DNA of 64,000 bases from Plectrocnemia conspersa (GCA_009617715.1 VTFK01000227.1:186001-250000); one strand, 5' to 3'; shown: positions 10,403-24,251, numbered from the stretch's first letter. A program made the numbers and translations. The notes: generated by a model from the sequence alone, not told the origin.

Positions 10403-12957
10403 CTGAAAATACATACATATCTAAATTGTATTGCTTAGCAACTAAAATTACTACTATAGAATCAAAATATTATATTTTTAGGTATGATATTTTAATTAGT
10501 AAGAATACTAGGATAAAATATTTATTATTATTTTTGTATCTGAATTTAAAATGTATAAGTATCTCTAGAATTATTACATTAATATATAATTTATTGATAC
10601 ATAATACACAATATAAATTAAACGTATTAAAAGCTGTCCGCACTTTAACAAATTGCACTATGTTTCATTGTCACAATCAAACTATAAAATTGCTCTTAGT
10701 CGATTGCCAAAACTATTAAAACATATATTACACATTTTTTAATAGCAATTGTTATTCTATCCCGAAAATATATTTTTAGGTCAACACATAACGTGTGTGG
10801 TCATTTTTTGCAACGTGTTTTAAAAAGCCATAAATAACACATGTAAACGTCGATAAAATCACATAAATTTTTGATTTATGCACATGAAAACATTAATATT
10901 GGAATGTGACGAAAAATTCTTATGGAAATATTGTCATCAGGGTCATAAGGGTGTCCGAAATAGAAGCTGCATCCGCGATGCAGCTGAAAATATCTAAGGA
11001 GCGCCAGATGTGTAATCTGATATTTGAAATAAAAAAGGGGAGAAAACAATATTATCCGACGAAATATTTAAGCGAGCATGTTTAGGCGTTAATAAAATGA
11101 TCGGTCGGAAGCTTTGGGAAAATTTATAGAACGAGGGTCACGGTTAATAGGGTCTAGTCTAGTTTTTAGCTGAGCTTGTGTTAAAAGTTAAGCGAGTAAA
11201 CATTACTGTTGATCTGGAAATTCATTACCAATGAACGTAAGATTTTTTAACCTATATATTTTGAATTGATTCGAATTGTCATAAGACTTTTTAAACAAAA
11301 AAATATATAGTAAAATTGACTACAACAAAAAAAAGGTGTAATCATAACAACGTATTAGATATAACTACTATAATGAAATCGGTTTAAAGAAATAAACTAC
11401 ACTAATCAAAACATGAAATAAGGCAATGATCGTTATGTAAAAAAAATTAACTAGAATGCGAGAATCATAGTATCATATATACTAAAATAATTTAAAATTT
11501 AGTTCTGAGTGGTAAATATTAATTTTACAATCACAAGATCAATGACTAATACATAAAAAAATAGGTTTGATCCCCTAAGAATCCATGTGTTTTTTTTAAT
11601 TGTGTCTGTAGAAAATAAATTTGTGATTATTATATAATTTTAAGTCAAATAAATTAATACAGATTGGGTTCTCGTAAAAAAAATAATTTAGAAAATTTGT
11701 TGAATCATAATTCTAAATACTTTGGAAGAATTTTTTTATAAATTTTAAGCTACAAAAGTAACTAAATATGTATAAAAAATTTGCTAAAATTAAACTAAGC
11801 ACAATGTATCTTTAACTAAATCTGTTTAGTCACTTCAAAAGCATCGGTTGTAGTCATTGGATAAAATCAACATGAAACCTTTTTACTGACATCAAAAAAA
11901 TGTGCGAACGAACCGAAATATTTCGTGCTTCAATTTCATTCTTTGAAATCCGAAATATACACAAAAATGTCGACAGACGACAAAGCTTATTAATAGGTAT
12001 AATTTTAAAACATAAATAGCTATATGTAGTCTGAATCATTACAATATATATGTAACTTTTAATTAAAGGGTGGCATAAAATATAGATTTGATTATATAAG
12101 TTAATAAAAAAATACAAGAAAAACCATTTAAAATGTGACTTGAATTTGAGAAGACTACTTGGCAAGCTCTTTATTATTTAAGAATAATAGTTATAATGTT
12201 TCAGCTAAGAAAATTTCATCAATAATTTTGTAAATCTAAATTTTCTTATAAATTAACAGACCATTTTAATTTGCCTATTATATAAATACATTTGATACGA
12301 ATCTTACTTACATTATTTTAATTGTGTATTTTGAGAAAATCTCATTAAAGGCACGAAATATGTATCTAAATATTCAACAGATTCAAACCACGACTCTCAA
12401 CTAATTATGATGGGAACAAATTAGCTGCAAGGTCTGAATAATTTGTTATTGTGTTAAAAAGTCTTTTTAGAACACAAAAATGTAATTTTTATCAAGATTA
12501 CTAATTCATTATGAACTTTGTTATAAATATTGCCAATCATTTTTATCGTTTTTAAGCTATTGATACACAACATTATATATTACACTTAATCAGAAACAAA
12601 TTAATATGTTATAATAAAATACATTACACTTTTATAATGTTTCTACAATGTTTTTGTAATATATTACTAAAACGCATAGTAATATTTTCAGAAGTTATAA
12701 ACAAATTTGTTTTGAACAAAAGGACAAAAACTATCGTTGTGTATTTTAGGGTAATAGGTAATAATTTAGGGTTTAAGTATATATTTGCAATTTTTGACTT
12801 TTGACATCTGTCGCAAAATGATCAAATACAGGCCTCTACTACTACGTTATTGTACAAGTTAACTTAACTTTAAATTTTCTTATAAACTTGGGAATCAATA
12901 TGCAGTTTAAATAGAAATAAATCAAAATTTTAACCACCGTGTCTTGATTTGTTCCAG
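10403..12957. other. AT-rich stretch upstream of the innexin exons; no 5' exon seen
   Basis: I looked here for the upstream innexin exons (N-terminus, TM1, first extracellular loop, YYQWV motif) and found none, so they lie before this window or are lost. A perfect 9-bp stem with a 3-base loop (AGCTGCATC / GATGCAGCT) sits at 10965-10985. ORFs at 10470-10719 and 11854-12165 show no family signature. Confidence 0.5.
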
Positions 12958-14299
12958 GCTATGCTATTTTACACTCCTCGCTGGCTTTGGAAAGCCTGGG
13001 AGGGAGGCAGAATACGAGCCTTGGTGACGGATTTAGACGTTGGGTGTTTGTTCAGAGATTGAGAAGAAGGCCAAGAAGAAGCTCATACTGGACTACCTGT
13101 TCCAAAATCTCAAATATAACAATTGGTGGGCTTATAAATACTTCATTTGCGAGCTACTCTCGCTAATAAACGTGATAGGTATTGGAGATAATAATAAAAT
13201 CAACAACATCACATAATACACGGGTGTTACTACATTTCAATCTTCAATGTTTTTTCAGGTCAAATGTTCTTAATAAATAGGTTCTTCGACGGCGAATTCA
13301 TGACTTTCGGTCTGGATGTCATCAGATACATGGAGGCCGACCAAGAAAACAGGATAGATCCGATGATCTATATATTTCCGAGGTATGCGAAAATCGATCG
13401 TCGACTAGTGATTTTATTGAGATTTATGTCTTGCGTTTTGGGAATGCTGATTTATTTTAATCTTGTTTCAATTTTTTTCGATTCTCTTATACAAGGTATA
13501 TTATAATTTTTTAATACACTATATTTTGCTGTATAAATTATGCTACATTTAATAAAATTAGATCAAAAATAGCAGCTAGTAATAATGTACAATTTTATTA
13601 TAACGCATCTGTAAAATTAGTAAATAATTTCTTAAGAAAGATCTTTCTGAAAAAAAAGACTGCAGTTTTTGATAAAATTTAGATGATACAATATTATTAG
13701 AATTTACAGTTTTATGTTTTAATGCAATTGATAAGATAATAAATAACATTTTAATTCTATAAAAAATATTACAAAAACATTTTTATAATTTTTCTTTGCT
13801 ATCTATTGTAGTCGCTATTTTCTATAACTATTAAAAAACGTATTTTTAATGTTATATATAATAATTACTTCAATTATTTTTTATTAAATTTCGCAGAATG
13901 GTGAAATGCAGAATGTTCTATAAATACGGTACAAGCGGTGAAGTGGAGCACCACGACGCCCTATGCATCCTTCCCTTGAACGTGGTCAATGAGAAGATTT
14001 ACATATTCCTGTGGTTCTGGTTCGTCATCCTGGGCTGCATGACCCTCCTAACTCTAGTGTACAGACTGGTGATCATATTCTCCCCGCGGATGCGAGTATA
14101 TATAATGAGGATTAGGTTCAGACTCGTCAGGAAGGAATCCATAGACACCATAGTCAGGGAATCGAAGATGGGCGACTGGTACCTGCTGTTTCTACTCGGC
14201 GAGAATCTGGATACGATCATCTTCAGGGACATAATGCAAGACTTGGCCAACAAACTCTCCGGCCATAACTACCACTTTAGAAGTGTTCAAGAAGCGTGA
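12958..14299 (+). CDS. shakB: Innexin, shaking-B type, 3'-terminal exons (partial, one frameshift)
   Basis: Innexins form invertebrate gap junctions in the plasma membrane. Three exons are visible: 12958-13178, 13259-13382 and 13897-14299, with correct AG/GT sites and matching phases. They encode about 248 residues, the last two thirds of a ~370-residue protein. Exon 1 begins with [17 protein letters not shown] (end of TM2 and the cytoplasmic loop). TM3 spans [18 protein letters not shown]. The second extracellular loop carries the paired Cys of KCRMF and [11 protein letters not shown]4 is [20 protein letters not shown], followed by [32 protein letters not shown] and a C-terminus at SVQEA. 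From memory the text is closest to Drosophila shaking-B rather than ogre, inx2 or inx3; a shakB-like paralogue is possible. Oddity: four bases (13045-13048) stand where one codon is expected before [11 protein letters not shown], so exon 1 is frameshifted. The other two exons are clean, which favours a sequence error or a very recent lesion. Confidence 0.88.
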
Positions 14300-14844
14300 C
14301 CAAAGCTTAAACAATGGTCGATAGCGTGAACGACCATGACGCATGAAACGGACTTTACTTTAAAGTGATTATATTCGATTTTTTTACGCATAGCTGAAAA
14401 TATGTGCTTTAAGACTGAAAGTCGGCAATATTAGAAGACTCCAAGGCGAGAACATTTTAATTTGCATTTTTATGAAAAAATAGTAAAAAAATATCTACTA
14501 GAAAAACTTGTGTAATCTTTTATATATATATACACTCACATTGCTCGAAAATGGTATAAAGTCTCAGAACAAGAAAGTCACATTTAGGTATAGTTTTTAA
14601 GAACTATCAGCTGTCAGAACCAAAATCGTTTAAAAAAAATAGATGTATTCAAGAACGTTCTAGTAGTATACAGAAGCTACGGTCTCTTGTTGATCTTCAA
14701 TACTTTCCAATCCTCTCAAGAATTTTTGCACTAAATTCTAGACAGTTGAACGTAGAAAGGAAATGTTAATTTTCAACATTTTCATATGCTCATTGAGAAG
14801 CGCTACCATCTTGTAAACACTTCTTCAATGTTCATTAATACCAA
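14300..14844. other. Probable innexin 3' untranslated and flanking sequence
   Basis: AT-rich DNA after the TGA stop. No polyadenylation signal close to the stop was convincing; the next clear AATAAA is beyond the MITE, near 15059. No other gene was seen. Confidence 0.4.
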
Positions 14845-15006
14845 GCACGTGCGGTGAGATACTTTACCTTTCGCTCGCTCGCGTGTTAAGTGACGAGAGT
14901 GAGTGAGAGACGAGAGCGCGCGGAACGCACGCCATTTATCTCTCACTCACTCTCGTCACTTAGCACGCAAGCGAGCGAAAAGGAAAGTATCTCACCGTAC
15001 GCACCG
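14845..15006. mobile_element. Palindromic (foldback) MITE, copy 1
   Basis: A ~160-bp unit in which the left arm (GTGCGGTGAGATACTTTACC, then TTTCGCTCGCTCGCGTGTTA) is mirrored by the right arm ending AAAGTATCTCACCGTACGC. The inner arms carry GACGAGAGTGAGTGAGAGA and its mirror. GC content is far above the surroundings. A second full copy is at 16553-16714 and a half copy at 588-652. No clear target duplication was found, so the superfamily is unassigned. Confidence 0.8.
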
Positions 15007-16552
15007 CACTCACATCACATTGATTGCCATGAGTGCTGCAATCAATTGAATGTTTTAGAATAAATTACATAAATTAACTTGTTAAAAATCTAAAAAAATG
15101 TGTATCAAAGATTAAAAACATAAAATAACATATCCATCTGTTTTTTTACATTTAAATAATCATCACTCAAAATTGGTACTTTTATTATATACTATAAAAA
15201 TACCAGTCAATCTGTAAAAGTCTGAAAATCAAGAAATTACGTTAAGTTCTAACTATAAGTTCTTGCCTTGGGGGTCTTAATTATGTATTTAATTAAAAAA
15301 TAATAATAACACAACATATCGATCGTAATAATAATTATTAAAATCTCGCACAATTCAAACACTTCAAAATTGTTATGTCCAAAAGTTTGAAATGGCATGT
15401 ATGCTTCTCCGCCATTTTAAATTACGCGTTCACGTACACATTTGTAAATAGATTAAAAATATTGTAATAAGTGCGTCGATAATCGAAATTCCTGTTTTAT
15501 CGATAAGACGCGAAATTTTGTTCTATGTGAATTAATTATATTGAATTAAGAATTTGGGTGAATTATGTGACGAAATAAGCTAATTATTTGTGATATTGCC
15601 AATTTTATTTATATACAATAGCTCATAGATATATATTAAAGTAATTATCTTAAACATTTCAATGAACTCAAAATAATATTATAAACTGGGGACAATAATA
15701 TAATTTTCATTTATTGGTACTCTTATATATAGTAATATTATAAAATAAAAGGTATTATATAGATAATGTATATGTTTTAGTTTGTATTAATATTTTTTAA
15801 CGGTTTAAATACTGAAGGTGTATCAATTATCTTCATTCTGGGGTCAAATGAAACATTGTTTAGTTAAAGAAGTAGTAGTGTTATATAATTTCTGGGACTC
15901 GAAACAAAAACTCTGAACAAAGTGGTTTTGAGATGAGTTCAAATCTGCCAAATTAAAACCATTAAGAGAGTTAAGAAAAGTTTTTAACAAGTCTAAAAAA
16001 GCAGGGTCCATATTATATGATCGATGCACTAAAACGTTTTAAATTTTTTTTACGAGTCTATATAAATGATTGGTGTCGCTTTATCATTGTGGAACGCAAT
16101 GTCCTTTATTTTGGTTAAATCTGGTCTCAAGTGGTTTTGGCAGCAATTCAAATATAGTAAATTTATACTGCAGTAAGCATATAATAGTCTGAAGGTGCAA
16201 AGTTCTGACAATATATGCCAAGTCTGGTTATGGTGGAACATACAATGCTCTTTTAATTGATTAACTTTGACTTTTTCCTGTCGATTGCTTCTTTTAATTT
16301 GTCAAATTGTGAGCAGAACTTAGTGGAATTAGTAGTTTCTAATAGAATCAATTGTTTAGTTTGGTGGCAGTAGTAAACGATACTGTTACAACCCTACCAG
16401 ATATATAACATGATCTTAGCGTTAGTCTATACTTACTCATTTAGATGTAAATTAATGTTATTTTACTGAATATACTTTGTAAGATTAAAATTGTTAAAAG
16501 TAATCAATGGTTTGCTAGCCATATGTTTTTAAAAATTACTACTAAATAGCAA
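15007..16552. other. AT-rich stretch between two MITEs, no gene seen
   Basis: Minus-strand open frames at 15844-16029 and 16050-16241 have an unusual composition (for example FHNDKATPIIYID) but no family I can name. They may be remnants of a mobile element. Confidence 0.4.
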
Positions 16553-16714
16553 GCGCGTACGGCGAGATACATTCCCTTTCGCTTACTCGCGTGTTAAGAG
16601 TAAGTGAAAGACGAGGGCGTGCATTACATGCGTTCCGCACACCCACTTCTTCTCACTCACTCTCGTCACTTAACACGCGAGCGAGCGAAAGGGAATATAT
16701 CTCACCGTACGCGC
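16553..16714. mobile_element. Palindromic (foldback) MITE, copy 2
   Basis: It begins GCGCGTACGGCGAGATACAT and ends with the mirrored AATATATCTCACCGTACGCGC. Inside are TTTCGCTTACTCGCGTGTTAA and its mirror TTAACACGCGAGCGAGCGAAA. The central loop differs from copy 1, so the two arrived separately or diverged there. Confidence 0.8.
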
Positions 16715-17746
16715 CTGGTTGATAGTAACTATATAAATAAAAATAATATTTTCGTGTGTGAAGTTATTAATGTAAAAAAAGCTAAGTTCTGCTACAAAAC
16801 TGAGAAAACGAAGCAAATTATGTTACAACCTATTAATTAGAGATAAATGGTTACAGCTTTTCCATGATGACTAACACTGTATGGTTCTAAACAAATCAAA
16901 CGTTTCAATTATCCCCACTTAAATAATAAAATATATATGTAACAACTTAAGCAATTTAAAATAATAAGAAAAGTTATAGTTAGATAATCTAATAATTATA
17001 TTTGATCTCTATTTAGTTCAGCGAAGAACCAAAGAGTGGAGGAGAATATTTTTAGGCTTTCTTCTATTTTTCTCATCCCCGGTTTTCTCTATATTTTTTT
17101 TATTTTTTCTAGATATATTTTATAATATGAGTAATATGTAGATATAGTTTAGGAAACTCTAATTTCTTTAATTTTATATAAAAAATAATTTATTATAAAA
17201 ATATGAAAAAAAATATTCGGTCACATTGTTCACTTTACTTCTTAATCTACCCTTGTTTTTATTATATGAATTTATATGTATGTATGAGTTGATTTAGCCT
17301 AAAATAAAGCGATTTATATTAATAAGTTCTACGGAAATTTAAATTAATTATAAAAAAGACTATACGAACGAACATTTTATTAATTAATAAAAATGACAGT
17401 GATAACATTGTTTAATGTACGCATATATTTATATATATATAATGTTATATAAATAAATTATAAATATTATAATAAATCGAAAACACCACACGATGACAAC
17501 TGCCAAACTTTTATTACGTTATTATTATTATACATAAAAATATGATAAATAAATAATTTGTACGCTGACCATACGTTTTTTATTTTACGATCAGATGTCG
17601 TGTCGCTAATTGTTCTCACAGCTGTAGTGCGAAAACTATAGAACCGATTTCGATGATACTTTGTCCTATTTTAGTTTTAGCCATGGTGTTTGGTTTACGT
17701 AACTTTTTGTGCAGAACATAATGTGTGCTTGCACGTGGTGCCAGCT

Positions 17747-17846
17747 TCCGCAGCGGCCATCTGCGCTTATTGCCGATTCCTATTAATAATCCTATTCGTT
17801 AAGATGGGATTACCGAATAAATATAATGCTATCTGGCCGCTGCGGA
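17747..17846. repeat. Short inverted repeat with 13-bp GC-rich arms
   Basis: TCCGCAGCGGCCA at 17747-17759 and its exact complement at 17834-17846 flank a 74-base AT-rich spacer. GC-rich arms stand out in this background. It could be a small MITE or a stem in a transcript; no target duplication was seen. Confidence 0.55.
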
Positions 17847-19972
17847 CGAAGACATGACACAAAAATAGATCTCGAGAATAGTGTACCAACATGGGAAATC
17901 GGAAGAATGGACTGGAACACAATGGAGACGTCCGATAATCTATTTCGGATCGTTTATAGACCGTGCCGGCGTGCTGCATAGTTATTTTATGGTATGTATG
18001 ATTAAGTCGATACGAATGTGAAGAAAAAGATTTAGTTCCTGGACTATTAAGGTATGTATAAAGATTGTAGTAAGTTATGGATTTTAGTCTAGACTCGAGA
18101 TTTTCCCCCGGAGTCTTTATAACTATATAATCTGTGTGACACTTTTGTGAACATAAATATTTATTGTAATACTTTTATAAGCTTATTGCTGAAGACTTAG
18201 TCAGCTCATTACAATATGAATAGTGTTAAGAGTATAAAATTATTTTATTTTAGATACACTGCATAATTTTAATAAAAATATATTAGTAATAATGAAGTTG
18301 TCTTTTTAAGTTTTCTAATATAGCTTTTGATACAAATAATAAGTTTTTTTTCTTATGTGTCTAAATATGTTGATTTATTTTTATTTTTTTTAAATTTATA
18401 AATTTATGTGTAATCTTCAAAAAATAACCTTTAAATAGTTAATAAAAATATAAATTTATTTGAACTATAATACGTTTTTAGTTTCATATGACATATTATG
18501 ATTTTGAAGGTAGTGCGTTTTTTTGCACGCTAAAGTACGTGTAAATTTTCAGGAAGCCTAATCGATATTATAAATAAATATAATATGAAACAATATAAAC
18601 AAAAATGCTGACCTAAATAAAAAAATATATTTATCTTACTTACTAAACGATTTTCTTCTAATTTATTCACCATAAAACTGATAATTTAAAACAGAAACTA
18701 AAGAGAAGTTAATTGGGTAATAATTGGTAATTTATGTTAGATCTTAGGAATGTTGACTAAATTAAACCAAAATATAAATATGTTACGTTTATTTAAGTTA
18801 AAAATATAAAAAAATGTATAAAATCATTTTGCTGTGTTATATAAGTGGTTTTTAATCATTTATATTTAAGTCAAATAAAAACCTCATAATTTATGCAACG
18901 AAAAATGTATTAAAAGAAATATCAGGAAATATTGGTAAAAGCTTAGTTTCATATTTTAAAAATTAATTTAACTTAAATAATAAAATTGATATTACTAAAA
19001 ATATATATATTTAAAAAAATATATATATATTATTTTTATATAATAAATTTATATTTGTATGAATTTTTAAAAACTTACCTTGGTTTAAAACAGGTAACAA
19101 GTATCAAAAATTACTATTTTTCTTTTAATTTCGATTTTATCTGCTTTTCTATATTTTTTTACAATTTAGCTTAAAGTATTGGTTGTATCAAAATTGATAT
19201 GGTATGATATGTGCTATTTTTTTTGTAAAATTCTACAGTTTGTCACGCCAATATAATTTTTTTCCCAATATTTTAATACTACTTTAACCACAAATTAAAA
19301 GCTTATCTTCTAAAACGTTTATTTTTATAAGATAGTAACTAATGATTTCCGACCGCAGTATGTTTATTTATGTAAAATCTAAATATATTATGACACAGTC
19401 GGTGAAAGTAAAACCTTGTCCTTTCGTTCATAATTAATGCTTTTCAGCCAGTGACACTTGTTGGTTCGGCTCCATCGGGCAATTTGTCTACTAATGGTCT
19501 ACTGTTGATTATTCCGGATTCCTAGGATGATTCTTCGTCCACAAAATTTTATATTTCTCAAGAAAACAACGACGATTTAACAATATTTATAACGACCAAT
19601 AAGAATAGGACATTAATTCAATAGTAAAATCTTTGGAATAAATTCAAAAGTTAATGTAGTCAATTAACCTTGGCAAGACTGTGGATTAATTTGTCAGGAA
19701 AAACAGATTGGACCAAAAGGTATTAATTATATTATTTGCTTTGATTAATATGTATTTCTAATATATCTTATGGTTGCCGAGCTTTGAGCTAATATTTATT
19801 GAGTTTCAGTAAAAACTGAAATATTGTATTGAAAATAGCAACATTAAATATTGTATAGTATCGCAACTTTCAATAATTAGGCATAACAAAAACTGAAATA
19901 AATCCTAATATTTTTAGCAAATATTGTTTCAGCGCACCCAATCGCTCTCGGTAAATATAAATATCTCAATTA

Positions 19973-20003
19973 CAATAGACCCATTTAATATCTGGGTCTA
20001 TTG
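19973..20003. repeat. Perfect 11-bp hairpin
   Basis: CAATAGACCCA and its complement TGGGTCTATTG are separated by nine bases. It lies at the start of a higher-complexity non-coding island (about 19920-20300). Confidence 0.6.
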
Positions 20004-23000
20004 CCATGGTGTTCAATACTACAAATATCGCATATGTATATTTATATCGGTTTTATGCGCAACGGCGTTACCGCGATCGCAATTCCGTTATTTTAACGAC
20101 CCACTCGGCCGTTTTGTCCATTTCCATGTTTACCGAATGGCGGAGTGAAAATTAACTTTGGACGACTTGATGAAAAGTTCATTCCCTTAGCATCCACAAT
20201 CTACAAATGAAACACCTTCGCAATCCAAACGGGCAAATGACGCAACTGATCGAAGATGTATCGATCTAAAATAACTTTCAAATAGACACGAGGCGTGCAG
20301 TATAAAAAAACGTTTGTGTCCAAACAAAGTTTAATTGAGCAACAAATTAAAAGTTAGAAAAATATCATCGACAAAGTAATACTTGCACTTCCACGAATAC
20401 GAGTTATAAGAGTAAAATATACATTCTTAGGTACTTACAGCATGGCTCTTCAATCTTGATCATGTCTGAAGAGCCCTCACATGCTCCCCCCCCCCCCCAA
20501 TGATGTCCCTGCACAGGCGCTATTTTTTCCATATTCCCTTTCACAAACAAATATAAGCCAGAATGCTGCCACATAAACGGCATTATTGATTTATACTTAC
20601 ACTTCGCTCTCACTTTGGCTATATAATGTGGTCCAGCCAAGCAGTCACCTTAGAGCTCAATTTTTGCGAATTAATGTAATTACGGCAACATAGCGCGTAT
20701 CTGCAATATATAAATTTAGTAACGTCTAAATGAGTTTGAACGATACTATATCATTAAAAATATTAACGATAAGCAGAAATTTAATAAGCTTAACAATATT
20801 ATTGTGGTTTACTTATTGCCAAAATTGTATACCACAAATTTGGGTTGCGGTAATTTAACAAAAATAATTTGTATGTAAGTAATATATTAAGCATATGCCC
20901 AAGATTTATATAGTTTTATTGAAAAGATTTGAATTATGTAAATAAATTATTATATTCATTAATTATTGTTTTGTTTTATTAAAATAAAACATATATAAAT
21001 ATTAGTATAGATATAATTATTATTTAAATTATTGTTTACTGTACTATTATGAAGCACGTTGATAAACCCATGTCCACTGTCAACACTTCCCTGTTAATTT
21101 ATAGCACTTTCACTCCAGGACGAGGCGAAGAGTTAACGAATTCCAAGAACTCTTCTGCTCCATTTTAAAACAGTATATTTCATCCTAGTCATCTAAGTTG
21201 TCGTCCGTTTTTCGTTTTTATTCGTGTTTAAAGACACATTCACCGCATCTGATATTTTTTCTCTTCTTCCAGAACGTCCCACCATTATAGTGATATACGG
21301 CAGATTACCATGATTTGTGACTCTACAGAAGGACGAGCTTCAAAATGTCTCAAACATTGTCGAATCGAGTTATTGTAGGAGTTTGTAGAATGTTTATTTT
21401 CGGAACGGACTAACGATGTTAGAGTTTAATGGTTATGTGCAAATTTTGAAGATGCACTTGGAACAAGAACGGCATCGTTAAACGTAAGTGTGATGCTATA
21501 ATTTATCAGCGACCGTTAATAATTAAGATACTGTGTCTGTTTTATTATATTGTATGTACTTAATAAAGTGCAATACAAATATGATTTAAATTATTTAAAG
21601 AAAAATTGTGTAGCCATCTGTCGACACATTCTCATATTTTTTTAATTAAAAAATTTTTTTTTTTGGTTTAAGACCGTGCTATTTTTTAATATAAAATTTT
21701 TTATATTAGCTTTAAAGCATTATATTATTCTAAGTAATAATGAATCATATATATAAAATTTATTTATTTAATTATTAATCTAACATAATCAATGACAAAA
21801 AAAAATATTCGTACTTAGTGCTTTCAGCTTTGAACGTAAAAACCGTCACTTGAAAAATGTTTTTATGACTTTTAAAGTGAAAATAAAATAATGAAAAACT
21901 TGAATTAATTTTACTTAAGTAAAATAAAGTTATTAGTATTAAAAAACATTTTATCAATCTTATAAATTTAACATGTTGCTAGATTAATTATAATTATGTT
22001 AAATATTTTGAAATCAATATGAAAACAATAGGTTATAGGAAATCGTTTCAAAAACAAAACTATCTTAAAGTTTGCTTTGAATAACTAGTTTTATACAATA
22101 CACGAAGAAAAATATTTTTATTTGTGTATCACAATATTTTTTATTATTATTTTATATTTAGAATTAAAGTTCATGGGTGAAAACTTTAAGCATTGAAAAT
22201 TCATTCAGTTGATTCATCTTTTGTATTCTTTGATGTTATACAAATTATACAATATTGACAAATCAATAATTAGTGTTTTCAAATATCATATTCTGTCACT
22301 TTTGCTGTTATTATCAATAATATTTAAATGACTAATTTTTTTTTTAATAAAATTGTGTTTTTAATTTTTTTTGTAATCAGTTAACACATAAAGGATTCAA
22401 ATTTATTCATTAAATACATATAAATGTATTTTTTTCCATATTTAAAAATTATAGCTGAATTTTTTTAAGCATTTTGCTAATGTAGATTAGATACAGGTGC
22501 ATTTCAAGTTAATAAATTATTAATCTGGACGTTTTTCTTGATATTTTTATTCAATTTTTTTTAATGTTTCTATTGGACAAAAATATTGAAAAATTACATA
22601 TGTATATAGTTTTTTCTACAAAAACAGTATCTTATTTAATTTCTTTAATTTTTTTATTAATAGATAATTATTCTTTATTAGTCTTATTCCTTGTAAGCAA
22701 TAAATTACTATTTTCAACTGAATTTTTGACTGAAAACTTATAATATTCTATTATAATAACGAATAATAATATAAGATTGGAATCACTATTACCATTCATA
22801 CATAATTTATTATTACTTATTAATAAACATGAAATCAATACGTTATAATAAATTTGTTAATGTACAGCTATGTACTTGTAATAAGTAAAATTTTCATTTG
22901 TGTCCTTATGATTTACTTTTATTACCACTGATCTCCCAATTCGGTTTACTGTACGCTTGCAAGTGGTAGATGTACAAGTGTGCGATGAAAATGATAGGCG

Positions 23001-24251
23001 TATATCTTTTCATAATCGTAAGGCTTTCATCCATCCATTCACACTCGAGTTTGCAAACTCATCCACCCGTGCCTAATGGGGGCGGAAAGGCTTCTGGGGG
23101 TGAGGGCAAAAACGGAAACGATAACGACGAATCCATTTTGTACTGAAGTAGTATCGTCGTACAATGAAAAAACACTAGACTCCATTCAAATTCGGAAAGT
23201 CTTTTGTATTGCTGCTTTCTGGGTTCATTTGCGAAATATCAATTTTCCGTTAACCAACATACATATCCTTAATAATATTTTCACTTTATATTTTATTATT
23301 ATTTTTTATAAATTGATAATGCAATTTACTATTAAGTGAAATATGGACCTTACAAAAATATGGGTGTCATCTATATTATAATTCTTCAAGCTTGTATTTT
23401 TCAGTTCTTTAGAACATGTTCTGCAAAGTTGCTAAAGTGACGTACTATAAGTATTTCGTTTTATTTACAATAGCAGATAGCTATGTCAGTATATCATAAA
23501 AAATAATAAATATATTTTTATTTTTTTGCTTTATTTATTAGTTATTTCAGATATAACAAAAAAAATATTTCGCTTCCTATAGAAAATTATGATAATTTTG
23601 TACAGTTAGTAATATACATTAATTTGTGAATTTTCTTGTCAAAAATTCAATTGAGTCGTATTTTAAAAACATCTGAAAATGATGCATAGTAGGAGGTTAA
23701 TTACACTAAATTTTTATCAGGTTTTAAACTCACTGAAATCTAGTAGATTATTACAGTACATATATGTACTAATGCTGCTGAGGAATATAGATCCACTAAA
23801 ACTGTGTAGTAGAATGCGGTTTATTGTAAGGGTGTTTATGTGATCCTAAAATTGATTTTTAGTGATTTTCATTCTTGCTTCAAGTAGTCTCAACTGTCAA
23901 CTTATCTTGCTTTAATCATGTGTTATGTGCCACTCTCCCTGTATAATCTTTTAAGCCTGTATAGTAATAGATTTGATACATATGAGGTCAATGAACTTGT
24001 TGTTTAAATCTAATGTATTATACATGTAAAAGTATTTATTAACATAATATTTTTATATTTAAGCAAAAATGAAACGTGTCAGTAATGTTTTATTTTATGC
24101 AACTTTTTATTATTTTTCAAATTTCTATTATGTAGGAAGTAGATACTTAGTAAATTTGATAGTTTTTTATATTTAAAATAATCGCCTTTGAAGAAAAAAA
24201 TAATTATAACTTAACATTTAATTATATGTATATATAGGGTTATGCGTTGCT

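Noticed and set aside
23047..23060. Perfect 14-bp palindrome GAGTTTGCAAACTC
   Set aside because: It is a single short site with no supporting context, and may be chance.
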